Shown in pieces: positions 1-10,158 of a DNA stretch of 64,000 nucleotides. Within the stretch, counting starts at the first letter, position 1. Every line of letters starts with the position of its first letter. The notes beneath the pieces are model-generated. The model made no database searches. It saw only the letters and a program-made list of their open reading frames with translations, and was not told where the DNA came from. The DNA is from Bythopirellula goksoeyrii (GTDB taxonomy: Bacteria; Planctomycetota; Planctomycetia; Pirellulales; Lacipirellulaceae): NCBI RefSeq assembly GCF_008065115.1, contig NZ_CP042913.1, forward strand, positions 381,211 to 445,210, written 5' to 3'. The translations under genes were made by a program, and so were the position numbers.

Positions 1-12
1 CGCCTGACCAAT

Positions 13-315
13 TCACGAGACTAGATATCTTGGCGCGGAGAGTGGGCGCAGCAGCTTCATCTGGCGATGACTTTTCCTTGGTTGTAGGTGTCGTGTCGGA
101 CAAGTTACTTCGCTCTCCGAATCGTCATTGGGCGCAGGACCAAACGACAGTCCTGTGAGATCTAGACGGGGAGGCTTGTACCGAAATGCCTGCGCAGGTG
201 TCAATCCAAATTGACTCGCGAGCGTGATAGCAGTGAGTAGAACGCTCGAGTTCGCATGGCGAGTTGGAAAAGGTGCTAGCGAATCAGGAGCTAGTAGGTG
301 GATGCCTTCGGACAT
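13..315 (-). CDS. Possible small hypothetical protein
   Basis: Open frame of 100 codons lying 73 bases downstream of the hydrolase-like gene on the same strand. I do not recognise the product. It has a mildly hydrophobic stretch near residues 25-40 and a basic C-terminus, but no clear signal peptide or motif. No Shine-Dalgarno sequence precedes the ATG. It may be a real small gene of the same transcript or a chance frame; the case for it is only its length and strand. Confidence 0.25.
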   Translation of the reverse strand: MSEGIHLLAPDSLAPFPTRHANSSVLLTAITLASQFGLTPAQAFRYKPPRLDLTGLSFGPAPNDDSESEVTCPTRHLQPRKSHRQMKLLRPLSAPRYLVS

Positions 316-388
316 TCAGAAAATAGAACTGCGAGGGATTTACCCAGGTTTCTCGGAGTACCGCGAAATGTCAGCACTTCACTCTACC

Positions 389-1144
389 TCAAGCAACAAC
401 CGTGCTAGGACAGGCGAGCCCCATCACCCAATTGTTGACATCTGCGAGCATTACATCTGTCAAGCTATCCCCATCTGGATAGAGGTTTAGCGAGACGGAG
501 AAGCCCCCACTGTGCAGCAAGCGGAGGTCGTCCATTACTTGCTCTCTGGTGAATTCGCCTTCCTTCGGCGAAACCGACATCATCAGAGGTAAGCTCCGTG
601 CTGCATTGAGACGGCGAAACGCATGACCACCTCGAGGTACACGACCTCCCAAAGAAATTGCTCCGGCGAATAGTTCTGGATGCTCCAAACCAACTCGCAG
701 GGCCATCGAGCCTCCGACACCATAGCCGGCAACAAAGATGCGATTGTCATGAACATTAAACTGATTTTGCGCGATCTCAATGCACTGCCGCGTACGATGG
801 CAAGATTCAGCTATAGCAGAAGCTGACTGTTCCCACCCAAATCGCCGTTCTTCCTTGCAGGTTCGAAGCGTGCCTCGCGGCGATACCCCGACGTAATTTC
901 TTGAATTCAGTAGGGGCATGACCTGGCGAAGTTCGCCTTCACTGCTGTTGGGGCCATGCAACCACACAATCAGAGGATACGCGTAGCCAGCCTCATAGTT
1001 GATAGGTGCATAGAGGCAATGCGGAATTGAAGTGGCTCGTCGCCTGAGGGGAGTAGAACGTTTTCTTTTTTTAGGCCATGCAGTGAAGCTAGTGTGGGTA
1101 GCAGGGAGAAGAGAAGGCTGGGGAGGTAACAGCGTTCGGATCAT
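389..1144 (-). CDS. Alpha/beta-hydrolase-fold protein, probably non-catalytic
   Basis: 251 residues with the layout of the phospholipase/carboxylesterase branch of the alpha/beta hydrolases. The strand leading to the oxyanion-hole region reads PLIVWLHGPNSS (residues 57-68), and the nucleophile-elbow region reads VAGYGVGGSMALR (138-150). In active members the elbow is GxSxGG; here residue 142 is Gly, so the serine is absent. The usual Asp region (SVSPKEGEF) and the terminal His region (YPDGDSLTD) also lack the expected residues. The N-terminal 40 residues are basic and proline-rich with no signal peptide, which suggests a cytosolic protein. The fold assignment is reasonably firm. The function is unknown, perhaps ligand binding or scaffolding. 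Confidence 0.75.
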   Translation of the reverse strand: MIRTLLPPQPSLLPATHTSFTAWPKKRKRSTPLRRRATSIPHCLYAPINYEAGYAYPLIVWLHGPNSSEGELRQVMPLLNSRNYVGVSPRGTLRTCKEERRFGWEQSASAIAESCHRTRQCIEIAQNQFNVHDNRIFVAGYGVGGSMALRVGLEHPELFAGAISLGGRVPRGGHAFRRLNAARSLPLMMSVSPKEGEFTREQVMDDLRLLHSGGFSVSLNLYPDGDSLTDVMLADVNNWVMGLACPSTVVA

Positions 1145-1752
1145 AGTTGGTTCGCATTAGAGGTGTTGTGCGGAAGTGGTCAGAGACATGTGCTACGCCC
1201 TCGATATCGCTCCTTGACCAACACCGGTGCTTTCCGATTCCACAAGCACAACTTTGCGCCGGTCGCAGTGGATCAGCAAACACACTATCTCAAACACGCC
1301 AGATCTGTCTCAATGCCAATTCTGCTATCTTGCATTCAAATTCACGGCACATGCAGCTCATTCAGCTTTGCTAGCTAGCCCCATCAAGACGTTCCGACGC
1401 GACAAAATCAGTCGAACGACGTAACGATGGGGGTTGTAATCCAGTCGTTGGAAAATGTCAACGTCACGCCTTAAAAACCCACTAACGTCAAGTGCTAGCA
1501 CTCTATATACCTAATACAAAAACCCGGACGAAAGTCGGAATTCGGCACAAGATACGGTACAAAGATTCCAAACTCGGCCACTGGCCGCAACGCAATTTAT
1601 CTCTCACAGAGACTCGCAGGCGCAGAAAAAAGTTTCAATTCTTCTCTACCGTCTCTGCGTAAATATGTTTTCTACAGCCCGCGAGAACCCACAAACTCGC
1701 TTATGTCAGCGGCACAATTCCTAAGTGTGACTTCCGTTTCCGCTTTGCTCAC
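1145..1752. other. Intergenic region, no gene seen
   Basis: About 600 bases between the hydrolase-like gene and the end of mdh. Short open frames on the plus strand have no recognisable content or ribosome binding site. A loose inverted pair around 1605-1665 (CAGAGAC and GTCTCTG) could form a weak hairpin downstream of mdh, but lacks a clear U-tract. I see no tRNA or other RNA gene. Confidence 0.5.
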
Positions 1753-3302
<1,550 letters not shown>

Positions 3303-5384
3303 ATGGCTGATGGCGCGTCTGGCGCTGCGGGTATTGCCCGTCGTTGCCAAGATCTCGTTTTGCCGATTGCCATGATTACCAGCGTGCTGGTGATCCTGGT
3401 GCCGTTGCCTCCCGCGCTGTTGGATGTGCTTCTAGCTGGCAATATCACCGTCTCGGTGATTGTGCTGCTTACGACAGTCTATGTGAAGTCGCCACTGGAA
3501 TTCAGCATCTTTCCTTCCCTGCTGTTGGCCACCACGCTGGCGCGACTCGTCTTGAATGTAGCCACGACTAGGCTGATTCTCACTCGAGCGGCCGTCGATG
3601 GGGAGAACGCGGCGGGAGGGGTGATTACCGCATTTGCGAATTTTGTGGCCGGTGAGGGAAACATAGTCGTCGGGTTGATCATTTTCATCATTATTGTGGT
3701 GATCCAGTTTGTCGTAATCACCAAAGGTGCTACCCGAATCAGCGAAGTCGCCGCTCGATTCTCATTGGATGGCATGCCAGGCAAACAGATGGCAATTGAT
3801 GCCGACTTGAATGCGGGAATTATCGACGAACACGAAGCTCAGCGCCGACGCACAGAAATCACCCAGCAGGCCGACTTTTATGGAGCCATGGATGGTGCCA
3901 GTAAATTCGTCCGTGGCGATGCGATCGCTGGCATCATCATCACCGTGATCAACGTTCTGGGCGGGTTGATTATCGGTGTGGCCGAGCATGGGATGCCGTT
4001 GATGGAGGCAGGTTCCCTCTTTACTCGTCTTACCATTGGCGATGGTCTCGTAAGCCAGGTCCCTGCATTTCTCATCTCTTTGGCTGCTGCATTGCTCATC
4101 ACTCGCAGCACTCGCAGCAGCAATCTGCCTCAAGAGTTTATCCAGCAGATATTTTCGCGTCCGCAAGCCTTGGCCGTGGCGGCCGGGTTTCTTGCTGTGT
4201 TGGTTATGACTGATCTTCCCCGTACGCCGCTGATGGTGATGTGTGCAGCTTGTCTGGGGATGGCCCGCGTATTGACCCAGGCAGAAACACGTAAGAAAAC
4301 CGACGAGGCCACGGAAGCAAGACAACAGAAGCCGCCTGTCGAAGATCGGATTGAAGACTATCTCGCCGTCGACCCAATGGAAGTCGAGGTGGGCGTGGGA
4401 TTGATCCGTCTAGCCGATCCCAAACGAGGTGGTGATTTGCTCGAACGCATCCAACGCGTGCGGCAAAGTATCGCCGCGGAGATTGGCGTCATCATGCCCA
4501 AGATACGGATTCGCGATAATATGCGGCTCGAGCCAAACGAGTATCGCATCAAGATTGCCGATATGCCCGTCGCGCACGATCGGCTGGAACCGGGCTACCT
4601 ATTGGCCATCGACTCAGGAATGACCACCGGGAAGATCGACGGCATCGACACCAAGGACCCCGCCTTCGGCACCGAAGCCAAGTGGATTCAAACATCCATG
4701 CAAGAAAATGCCGAGTTACTGGGCTACACCGTCGTGGAACCGGGGGCCGTCTTAGCCACCCATCTGACTGAAGTCTGCCGGCGTCATGCCGACGAGATTC
4801 TCACTCGCGATTCGGCCAAGCACCTAGTTGACGAACTCAAGCAAACCCAACCGGCTGTCGTCGAAGAATTGATTCCCAATACGATGTCGCTGGCCGAAGT
4901 GCAAAGTGTGTTGCAACTGCTGCTGCGTGAGCAAGTCCCCATTCGACAACTCGCACTCATTTTGGAAACCTTGGGGGACTACGCTCCGAGGACCAAGGAT
5001 CCCGTGTTGCTCACTGAGTATGTCCGCCATCGCTTGGCGCGCCAGATATGTACGCGCTATCGCAACGAGCAAGGAGAACTCTATGTGATCGCCCTCGATC
5101 CGGCCATGGAAGACCGTATTCGTGCTGGGTTCGAACATAATGAGCGGGGATTGTTCATCCGCATGTCGCCGCAAGCAATCGAAGCGACATGCAACTCGAT
5201 TGCCGAGCAGATCACCAAACTAATCACAGCCAATCATACTCCTATTGTGCTAGTCAGCCCACAAATCCGGGCTGCACTCAAGCAAATCACCGAAAACCAC
5301 CTGAGCCAACTCGTGGTTCTCAGCTTTAACGAAATTACCAGAGACACACAGATAGTGACACTGGGATTAGCAAGCGACAATTAA
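3303..5384 (+). CDS. flhA: Flagellar export gate protein FlhA
   Basis: Inner-membrane core component of the flagellar type III secretion apparatus. The N-terminal half holds the expected series of about eight membrane segments. Its conserved cytoplasmic loop shows the FHIPEP-family signature region around ARFSLDGMPGKQMAIDADLNAG. The C-terminal half, from about residue 330, is the cytoplasmic substrate-docking domain, beginning near VGVGLIRLADP. The length of about 693 residues is normal. ATG at 3303 was chosen over a TTG five codons upstream because GGAG lies 7 bases before it. The genes that follow (flhF, flhG-like, fliA) form the usual flagellar regulatory block. flhB is not in the window. 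Confidence 0.96.
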   Translation: MADGASGAAGIARRCQDLVLPIAMITSVLVILVPLPPALLDVLLAGNITVSVIVLLTTVYVKSPLEFSIFPSLLLATTLARLVLNVATTRLILTRAAVDGENAAGGVITAFANFVAGEGNIVVGLIIFIIIVVIQFVVITKGATRISEVAARFSLDGMPGKQMAIDADLNAGIIDEHEAQRRRTEITQQADFYGAMDGASKFVRGDAIAGIIITVINVLGGLIIGVAEHGMPLMEAGSLFTRLTIGDGLVSQVPAFLISLAAALLITRSTRSSNLPQEFIQQIFSRPQALAVAAGFLAVLVMTDLPRTPLMVMCAACLGMARVLTQAETRKKTDEATEARQQKPPVEDRIEDYLAVDPMEVEVGVGLIRLADPKRGGDLLERIQRVRQSIAAEIGVIMPKIRIRDNMRLEPNEYRIKIADMPVAHDRLEPGYLLAIDSGMTTGKIDGIDTKDPAFGTEAKWIQTSMQENAELLGYTVVEPGAVLATHLTEVCRRHADEILTRDSAKHLVDELKQTQPAVVEELIPNTMSLAEVQSVLQLLLREQVPIRQLALILETLGDYAPRTKDPVLLTEYVRHRLARQICTRYRNEQGELYVIALDPAMEDRIRAGFEHNERGLFIRMSPQAIEATCNSIAEQITKLITANHTPIVLVSPQIRAALKQITENHLSQLVVLSFNEITRDTQIVTLGLASDN

Positions 5385-5426
5385 ATGCGGAGTGGGGAAT
5401 TCGGATTGCGGATTGAAAAACCAAAT

Positions 5427-5454
5427 GACTACTGACTACTGACTACTGACTACT
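5427..5454 (+). repeat. Four tandem GACTACT units in the flhF leader
   Basis: Four exact head-to-tail copies of the 7-mer GACTACT in the 133-base gap between flhA and flhF. They are followed by the motif GGGACGACCCGGCTCGCC (5471-5488) and a CTAACCACTAGC-type leader that runs up to the ATG. The function is unknown. It could be a slippage-prone tract or part of a leader element also seen before other genes in the window. Confidence 0.8.
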
Positions 5455-5517
5455 ATGGATGACCGGGGTCGGGACGACCCGGCTCGCCAAATCTCTAACC
5501 ACTAGCATCTAACCTCT

Positions 5518-6681
5518 ATGAACATCTCCACATTTCGCGCGAAATCGATGCAACAAGCCCTAGACATGATCCGTCGTGAGTTGGGGCCAGACGCTACGGT
5601 CCTGCACACGAGAGAGTGTCATGCCAGCCTGTTGGGTCGAATCTTTCTTGGCAGACATTTTGAGGTCGCGGCGTCTAAGGATGCTAATGTCCCGGCTAGG
5701 ATGGTGGTCACCGAAGAAGCCGCGGCAGCTTCTACGTCGAAACCTGCTTCAAATATTTTAGCGGGAGATGACTTCGATTACCGAAATCGCTACCGCAACG
5801 ACTTTCTTGCGGATTCCGGCACGGAAATAGATGAGCTGCAGTTCATGTCGCAACATCTCAGGCAGCAGTCTGCTGACTCGGCCATTCATAAACTTCCTGA
5901 GGCATTGTTCGAGGTTTACACCGACCTGATCGAATCCGACGTGGAAGAACGTGTTGCCCAGCAGCTGCTCCACCATTTGCGCGCCAATGAGACTGTCGAC
6001 TTGCACGATGCGTTTGCGTTGCGGGCTGAGCTCATGCGCAAGATCGAAAGCGAGATCGAAGTAACGGGACCTCTGCAAGTAACATCCGGTGCAGGCAAAG
6101 TAATCGCATTAGTTGGCCCCACGGGAGTGGGCAAGACCACGACAATCGCGAAGTTGGCGGCCAATTTTCGCCTACGTGAGAACAAGTCGGTCGGCTTGAT
6201 CACCGTCGATACTTATAGGATCGCCGCAGTCGAACAGCTTCGTACCTACGCCGACATCATCGACTTGCCTATGGAAGTGGTGAGCACACCACGGGAAATG
6301 CGCGAGGCGGTCGCGAGAATGAAATCCATGGATTTGATTCTGATGGATACTGCGGGACGTAGCCCTCGTGATCAAGTCAGGATTCAAGAACTGAAATCCA
6401 TCCTCTCGGAGGCCAACCCCGACGAAGTTTTTGTGGTTCTCAGCGCTGTCAGTGGAGCCAAAAGTCTGACGACAACGGCTGAGAAATTTGCTTCTGTTGG
6501 TACCACAGGTATCGTTGTTACAAAACTCGACGAGGCCATGGCCTTGGGAAATCTACTCTCCATAGGCCAGGTTAGTCGCCTCCCCATAAGCTACGTGACC
6601 GACGGCCAGAACGTCCCCGACGACATCCAGGTCGCCAATTCACGCAAGTTGGCGGAGTTGATCTTAGGAATCAAGAATTAA
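5518..6681 (+). CDS. flhF: Flagellar SRP-like GTPase FlhF
   Basis: Signal-recognition-particle-type GTPase that sets flagellar position and number. The N-terminal B domain begins with STFRAKSMQQALDMIRRELG, as in other FlhF proteins, followed by a variable acidic linker. The NG domain is from about residue 135. The G1 P-loop GPTGVGKTTT is at about 199-208, the G3 motif DTAGRSP follows, and the G4-like TKLDEA is present. The length of 387 residues is usual. No Shine-Dalgarno sequence precedes the ATG; the leader is pyrimidine- and CTAA-rich. It sits between flhA and the flhG-like ATPase gene, whose product is the expected partner. Confidence 0.95.
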   Translation: MNISTFRAKSMQQALDMIRRELGPDATVLHTRECHASLLGRIFLGRHFEVAASKDANVPARMVVTEEAAAASTSKPASNILAGDDFDYRNRYRNDFLADSGTEIDELQFMSQHLRQQSADSAIHKLPEALFEVYTDLIESDVEERVAQQLLHHLRANETVDLHDAFALRAELMRKIESEIEVTGPLQVTSGAGKVIALVGPTGVGKTTTIAKLAANFRLRENKSVGLITVDTYRIAAVEQLRTYADIIDLPMEVVSTPREMREAVARMKSMDLILMDTAGRSPRDQVRIQELKSILSEANPDEVFVVLSAVSGAKSLTTTAEKFASVGTTGIVVTKLDEAMALGNLLSIGQVSRLPISYVTDGQNVPDDIQVANSRKLAELILGIKN

Positions 6682-6763
6682 TCAGAATTGAGACTCAATC
6701 GGATTCGAGACGACCGGGCTCACCATTAACTGACAAATGTCCACTGACAACTGACAATTCCCC

Positions 6764-7675
6764 ATGCTTGATCAAGCCGACAAACTGAGAATGCTCGTTC
6801 GTGAAACCGTCAAGGAGCATGCTATCCTTCAACCGGGGATTCCTCTGGTAGCTGTGAGCGGCGCACAACGCGGAGTTGGTGCGACCACTGTCGCCCAATA
6901 TCTTGCGCAGGAACTTGCTCAACTCGGCAAACGTGTCGTCTTGGTCGATGCCAATCTGCTTGCTCCGAGATTGACCGCCAGCATGAAGCCATCTCGCAGT
7001 GGTTCTCTTTCCGAAGTCCTAAACGGCCACCGCTCAGTGGCTGAAGTACTCGAACAAATTGGTGAAGGGATCCAGCTCTTGTCTGGCATCGATGTTGATG
7101 GAGAAGTCCCCGAAATGAATCTTCGCGCACTGAAGCGCCTTTTGACGGACCTGCGATCACTAAGAAATGATGCCGATATCATCTTGATTGACACTGGTGA
7201 GGGGATGACTCCCTGGATTGAAAAATTCTGGACCGCTGCCTTGCAGATATTGCTGGTAACCACGGTGCAGTCCTCTTCGGTAATGGACAGTTACGCTGCC
7301 GTAAAACTTGCCCCTTGGGGAGACGTGGACGGCAAACTTCGCCTGGTGGTCAACCAATGTAACGATGTAGATTTGGGCATGCGCGCAAGCGATAGCTTTG
7401 CGTCAACTTGCCGGCGATTCTTGGGAATGCGTTTGCTTGGCGACGCGGCAGTGCTAGCTTCTGACAAACAACTCCACGCTGGGGCAGAAACACTCAGTCA
7501 TCGCTCTCCGTTGCGTCGATCCGTGCGCTTGCTCGCCGCCGACCTGCTCTCACAAGCTTATTTGATCCAAGGGCGCAACACGCAACCACGAAGTAAGTCC
7601 CTTCCGAGCGAGTCGCAAGCAGCTTCGCTTTTCACAGAAACCGAACAAAGAGTCTCCATTGCCGCGAGTCGCTAG
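6764..7675 (+). CDS. FlhG/MinD-like ATPase with altered P-loop
   Basis: 303-residue member of the ParA/MinD family, immediately after flhF, so most likely the FlhG (YlxH) partner that controls flagellar number. An N-terminal helix (residues 1-20) precedes the deviant Walker A region GAQRGVGATT (33-42). In MinD/FlhG the motif is KGGVGKT; here the signature lysine is Gln and the P-loop lysine is Ala40. Switch-like segments LVDANLLAPR and ILIDTGEGM are present. The last 50 residues are low in structure. The missing lysines resemble CpaE/TadZ proteins and suggest weak or no ATP hydrolysis. The family is certain; the flagellar role is inferred from position. Confidence 0.82.
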   Translation: MLDQADKLRMLVRETVKEHAILQPGIPLVAVSGAQRGVGATTVAQYLAQELAQLGKRVVLVDANLLAPRLTASMKPSRSGSLSEVLNGHRSVAEVLEQIGEGIQLLSGIDVDGEVPEMNLRALKRLLTDLRSLRNDADIILIDTGEGMTPWIEKFWTAALQILLVTTVQSSSVMDSYAAVKLAPWGDVDGKLRLVVNQCNDVDLGMRASDSFASTCRRFLGMRLLGDAAVLASDKQLHAGAETLSHRSPLRRSVRLLAADLLSQAYLIQGRNTQPRSKSLPSESQAASLFTETEQRVSIAASR

Positions 7676-7813
7676 CAGACCGCTTGTTTTATTTTCAACT
7701 TCACTCAATACAACCACGCATTATGACGATAACTAATGGAAGTCGGATCGGCTGCACTCGCCCGTTAAACTGGCGCGAATGCGAAAAGTTTGAGGCCCAA
7801 GGAGACTCGTCGC

Positions 7814-8059
7814 GTGGCTCGCACTTATGCCGGCATCTTAGCACTACTGGGATTAATCGTGGTGCTCCTACGCGCCATCAAGGATGGAGCTGGCGTCGAC
7901 GGCACGCTCCTCCAGTCAGTTGCTATGATGGCGCTTCTGGCAGTGGTGGGGACAGTCGTAGGAGCAATCGCTCAGACGACAGTCGATGAGTCAACGAGAA
8001 CTCGCGTGCAGGCAGAGTTGGATGCATTCGAGAACGCCCAAGCCAAGCCAACCAACTAA
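7814..8059 (+). CDS. Small two-helix membrane protein in flagellar block
   Basis: About 81 residues, with two hydrophobic segments (residues about 5-19, GILALLGLIVVLL, and about 34-53, VAMMALLAVVGTVVGAIA) and a charged, soluble C-terminal tail. The GTG start at 7814 was chosen because AAGGAG lies 9 bases upstream; an upstream in-frame TTG at 7790 lacks one. I do not recognise a family. It lies between the flhG-like gene and fliA on the same strand, so a role in flagellar assembly or sigma-factor control is possible but unproven. Confidence 0.7.
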   Translation: MARTYAGILALLGLIVVLLRAIKDGAGVDGTLLQSVAMMALLAVVGTVVGAIAQTTVDESTRTRVQAELDAFENAQAKPTN

Positions 8060-8168
8060 GACATCGGTGCCTGTTGTGGCACCGCGAATAAACAAACGAG
8101 AACGGAATCTCGCTTCCATCTGATTGCCTCGCTGGGGGCAATCAGTTCAAAGCAGCATGGAGGATTGC

Positions 8169-8957
8169 ATGACAACAGCGACTGTCGCACCTGTAGATGA
8201 AATCGCCGAAGTTTGGCATCAGTATAAGAATGATCCCAGCAGTCGTGACTTACGCAATCGACTCGTTGAGCGTTATCTGCCGTTGGTGAAATACAATGGA
8301 GAACGCATCTGGTCGCGGCTCCCGGATGGGGTGGAACTCGATGATCTCATCTCGGCCGGTGTCTTCGGTTTGATGGACGCCATCAAGGCCTTTGACATGA
8401 GTCGCGGTGTTAAGTTCGAAACCTACTGTGTTCCTCGCATCCGTGGTGCCATGCTCGACGAACTGCGAAGCATGGACTGGGTTCCTCGCTTGGTCCGTTC
8501 TAAGGCGAGCAAACTCAGCGCGGCCGTCAAAGCACTCGAAGCGCAGCACGGCCGGCAGCCGACAGAGATCGAACTCGCCGAGAAGATGGAAATCTCCGTT
8601 CAGGAGCTCGAAAAGATGATGTCCGAGGCCAACGCCGTCGGCCTCATCAGTCTCAACAAAAAATGGTACGAGACCGACAGCTACAAGGATGTCCGCGAAA
8701 TCGACATCCTGGAAGACAAAAAGGGCGAAGATCCCACACGTCGAATTCAGAAATCCGACCTCATGCGGCTAGTCACCAAGGGACTTAATCGCAACGAGCG
8801 CCTCATCATCATTCTCTACTACTACGAAGAAATGACGATGAAGGAAATCGGCTCAACTCTCGACCTGAGTGAAAGTCGGGTGAGCCAAATGCACAGCGCG
8901 ATCGTGCAGCGGTTGCAAAACCAGTTAGGAAGACGCCGACCGGAATTCGGCACCTAA
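8169..8957 (+). CDS. fliA: Flagellar sigma factor FliA (sigma-28)
   Basis: RNA polymerase sigma factor of the FliA/WhiG group, for late flagellar and chemotaxis genes. Region 2 reads YLPLVKYNGERIWSRLP, followed by DLISAGVFGLMDAIKAFD and FETYCVPRIRGAMLDELR. Region 3 follows, and region 4 carries a helix-turn-helix around MTMKEIGSTLDLSESRVSQ. The length of 262 residues is normal. ATG at 8169 was chosen because GGAGG ends 5 bases before it; earlier in-frame starts have none. It is the last gene of the flagellar block and is followed by a terminator at 9023-9077. Confidence 0.95.
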   Translation: MTTATVAPVDEIAEVWHQYKNDPSSRDLRNRLVERYLPLVKYNGERIWSRLPDGVELDDLISAGVFGLMDAIKAFDMSRGVKFETYCVPRIRGAMLDELRSMDWVPRLVRSKASKLSAAVKALEAQHGRQPTEIELAEKMEISVQELEKMMSEANAVGLISLNKKWYETDSYKDVREIDILEDKKGEDPTRRIQKSDLMRLVTKGLNRNERLIIILYYYEEMTMKEIGSTLDLSESRVSQMHSAIVQRLQNQLGRRRPEFGT

Positions 8958-9022
8958 CGGCAAGCCAAACCTGTGGCGAGCCGGATGCGCAAGCTTCCGG
9001 TCCCACTCCAACCAACCTTAAG

Positions 9023-9077
9023 CCGCGAGGCGACAGCCGGGCGAGAAATCTCGCTGGGAAGTTGCCTCGCGGTTTTT
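9023..9077 (+). terminator. Rho-independent terminator after fliA
   Basis: Perfect 9-bp GC-rich stem arms CCGCGAGGC (9023-9031) and GCCTCGCGG (9064-9072), directly followed by TTTTT. The 32-base loop contains a smaller internal hairpin GCGAGAAATCTCGC. It lies 66 bases after the fliA stop codon. Confidence 0.85.
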
Positions 9078-9466
9078 CTGTTAGGATAAGGTACTCCTCG
9101 ATCAAACTACGCTTGAACAGTGCGTGGTTTAATTCGGCTGGAAGTCTGCGTACCAGTAGTGGTCTTTCGACGCTTCAAGCACTTACCCGGCCGCTTTCTG
9201 GAAACAAGGTTATGAATAACCTCCTTTTCTCCGCGAGTTGCAAATCCCTGACAAAGTGTAGCAGGTTTTCACGATCGGCAGCGTCTTGCCCCCCAAGTCT
9301 TGCCCAAGTATCTGACAACTTATCCTATTGATTTAGCTGAAAATCTCGCATTCGCTACGAAATTAGGATTCTTTGACGTCCTTTTCCTTACAAGCTAAGA
9401 TGAACTCATTCCATATTTGGCCAAGAAATAGCGACGGATTCTCGCCTTCTTCTGCAAGGATACTAT
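9078..9466. other. Upstream region of the ECF sigma gene
   Basis: Nearly 390 bases without a supported gene. An 89-codon plus-strand frame at 9062-9331 starts inside the terminator and has no recognisable content. The last 20 bases hold AAGGA about 8 bases before the ATG of the ECF sigma factor gene. No promoter could be assigned by eye. Confidence 0.5.
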
Positions 9467-10087
9467 ATGGCAGCCCGTTGCCCAGACGATACTTCTCAGC
9501 TCTTGGCTCGTGTGGCTAAAGGTGATTCCCTGGCGACCGATCAACTATTGGATCGCCACCGTGGCCGTCTGGTTGCAATGATTAAATTGCGCATGGATGG
9601 CCGGCTGACTGCGAGATTCGATCCTTCTGATGTGGTTCAAGACTCACTCACTGAGGCTCACGGTAAGTTGACTAACTATGCACGATCACAACCTATTCCT
9701 TTCTATCCTTGGCTACGCGGAATTGCCTGGCAGCGGCTTATCCAGCTCCAACGTCAGCACTTATATGCAAAACGTCGCTCAGTCAGTCGGGAAGAGCACT
9801 CTCACCAGCTCGCCGATAAATCGGCAGAGTTGCTCGCCGAGAGATTGCCAATGCCCGCGACGCATGCTAGTGGTCATGCTATTCGCAAGGAAATACAAGC
9901 TCGAGTTCATGCAGCTATTCAGCAATTACCTGAAATCTCTCGTGAAATAATCATACTACGTCACTTGGAAGAGATGTCGTTTAATGAGATTACCGACGTT
10001 CTGAAAATGAGCGAAGATGCGATCTATTCACGCTATCGACGTGCAATTGAGAAATTAAGTCGCAGCTTGGCTAAACATGACGACTAG
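9467..10087 (+). CDS. ECF-type sigma-70 factor
   Basis: 206 residues with sigma region 2 (LLDRHRGRLVAMIKLRMD, then FDPSDVVQDSLTEAHGKL) and region 4 (QLPEISREIIILRHLEEMSFNEITDVLKMSEDAIYSRYRRA, whose second half is the helix-turn-helix). The FDPSDVVQD form is typical of the planctomycete ECF groups encoded beside Ser/Thr kinases. AAGGA precedes the ATG. The kinase gene begins 71 bases downstream on the same strand, so the sigma factor is probably controlled by that kinase; the direct partnership is inference. Confidence 0.92.
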   Translation: MAARCPDDTSQLLARVAKGDSLATDQLLDRHRGRLVAMIKLRMDGRLTARFDPSDVVQDSLTEAHGKLTNYARSQPIPFYPWLRGIAWQRLIQLQRQHLYAKRRSVSREEHSHQLADKSAELLAERLPMPATHASGHAIRKEIQARVHAAIQQLPEISREIIILRHLEEMSFNEITDVLKMSEDAIYSRYRRAIEKLSRSLAKHDD

Positions 10088-10158
10088 CAACTTTTGTGTT
10101 TTGTGGTTCCTGAAGCGACCCTATCTGCCCCAGAGATTCCTTTTCCAGTTTCCTATCC

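Noticed and set aside
1147-1424. Three overlapping short plus-strand frames
   Set aside because: They overlap each other in different frames, have no Shine-Dalgarno sequence and no recognisable content.
5427-5454. CRISPR-like array
   Set aside because: Only four contiguous 7-mers without spacers; this is a simple tandem repeat.
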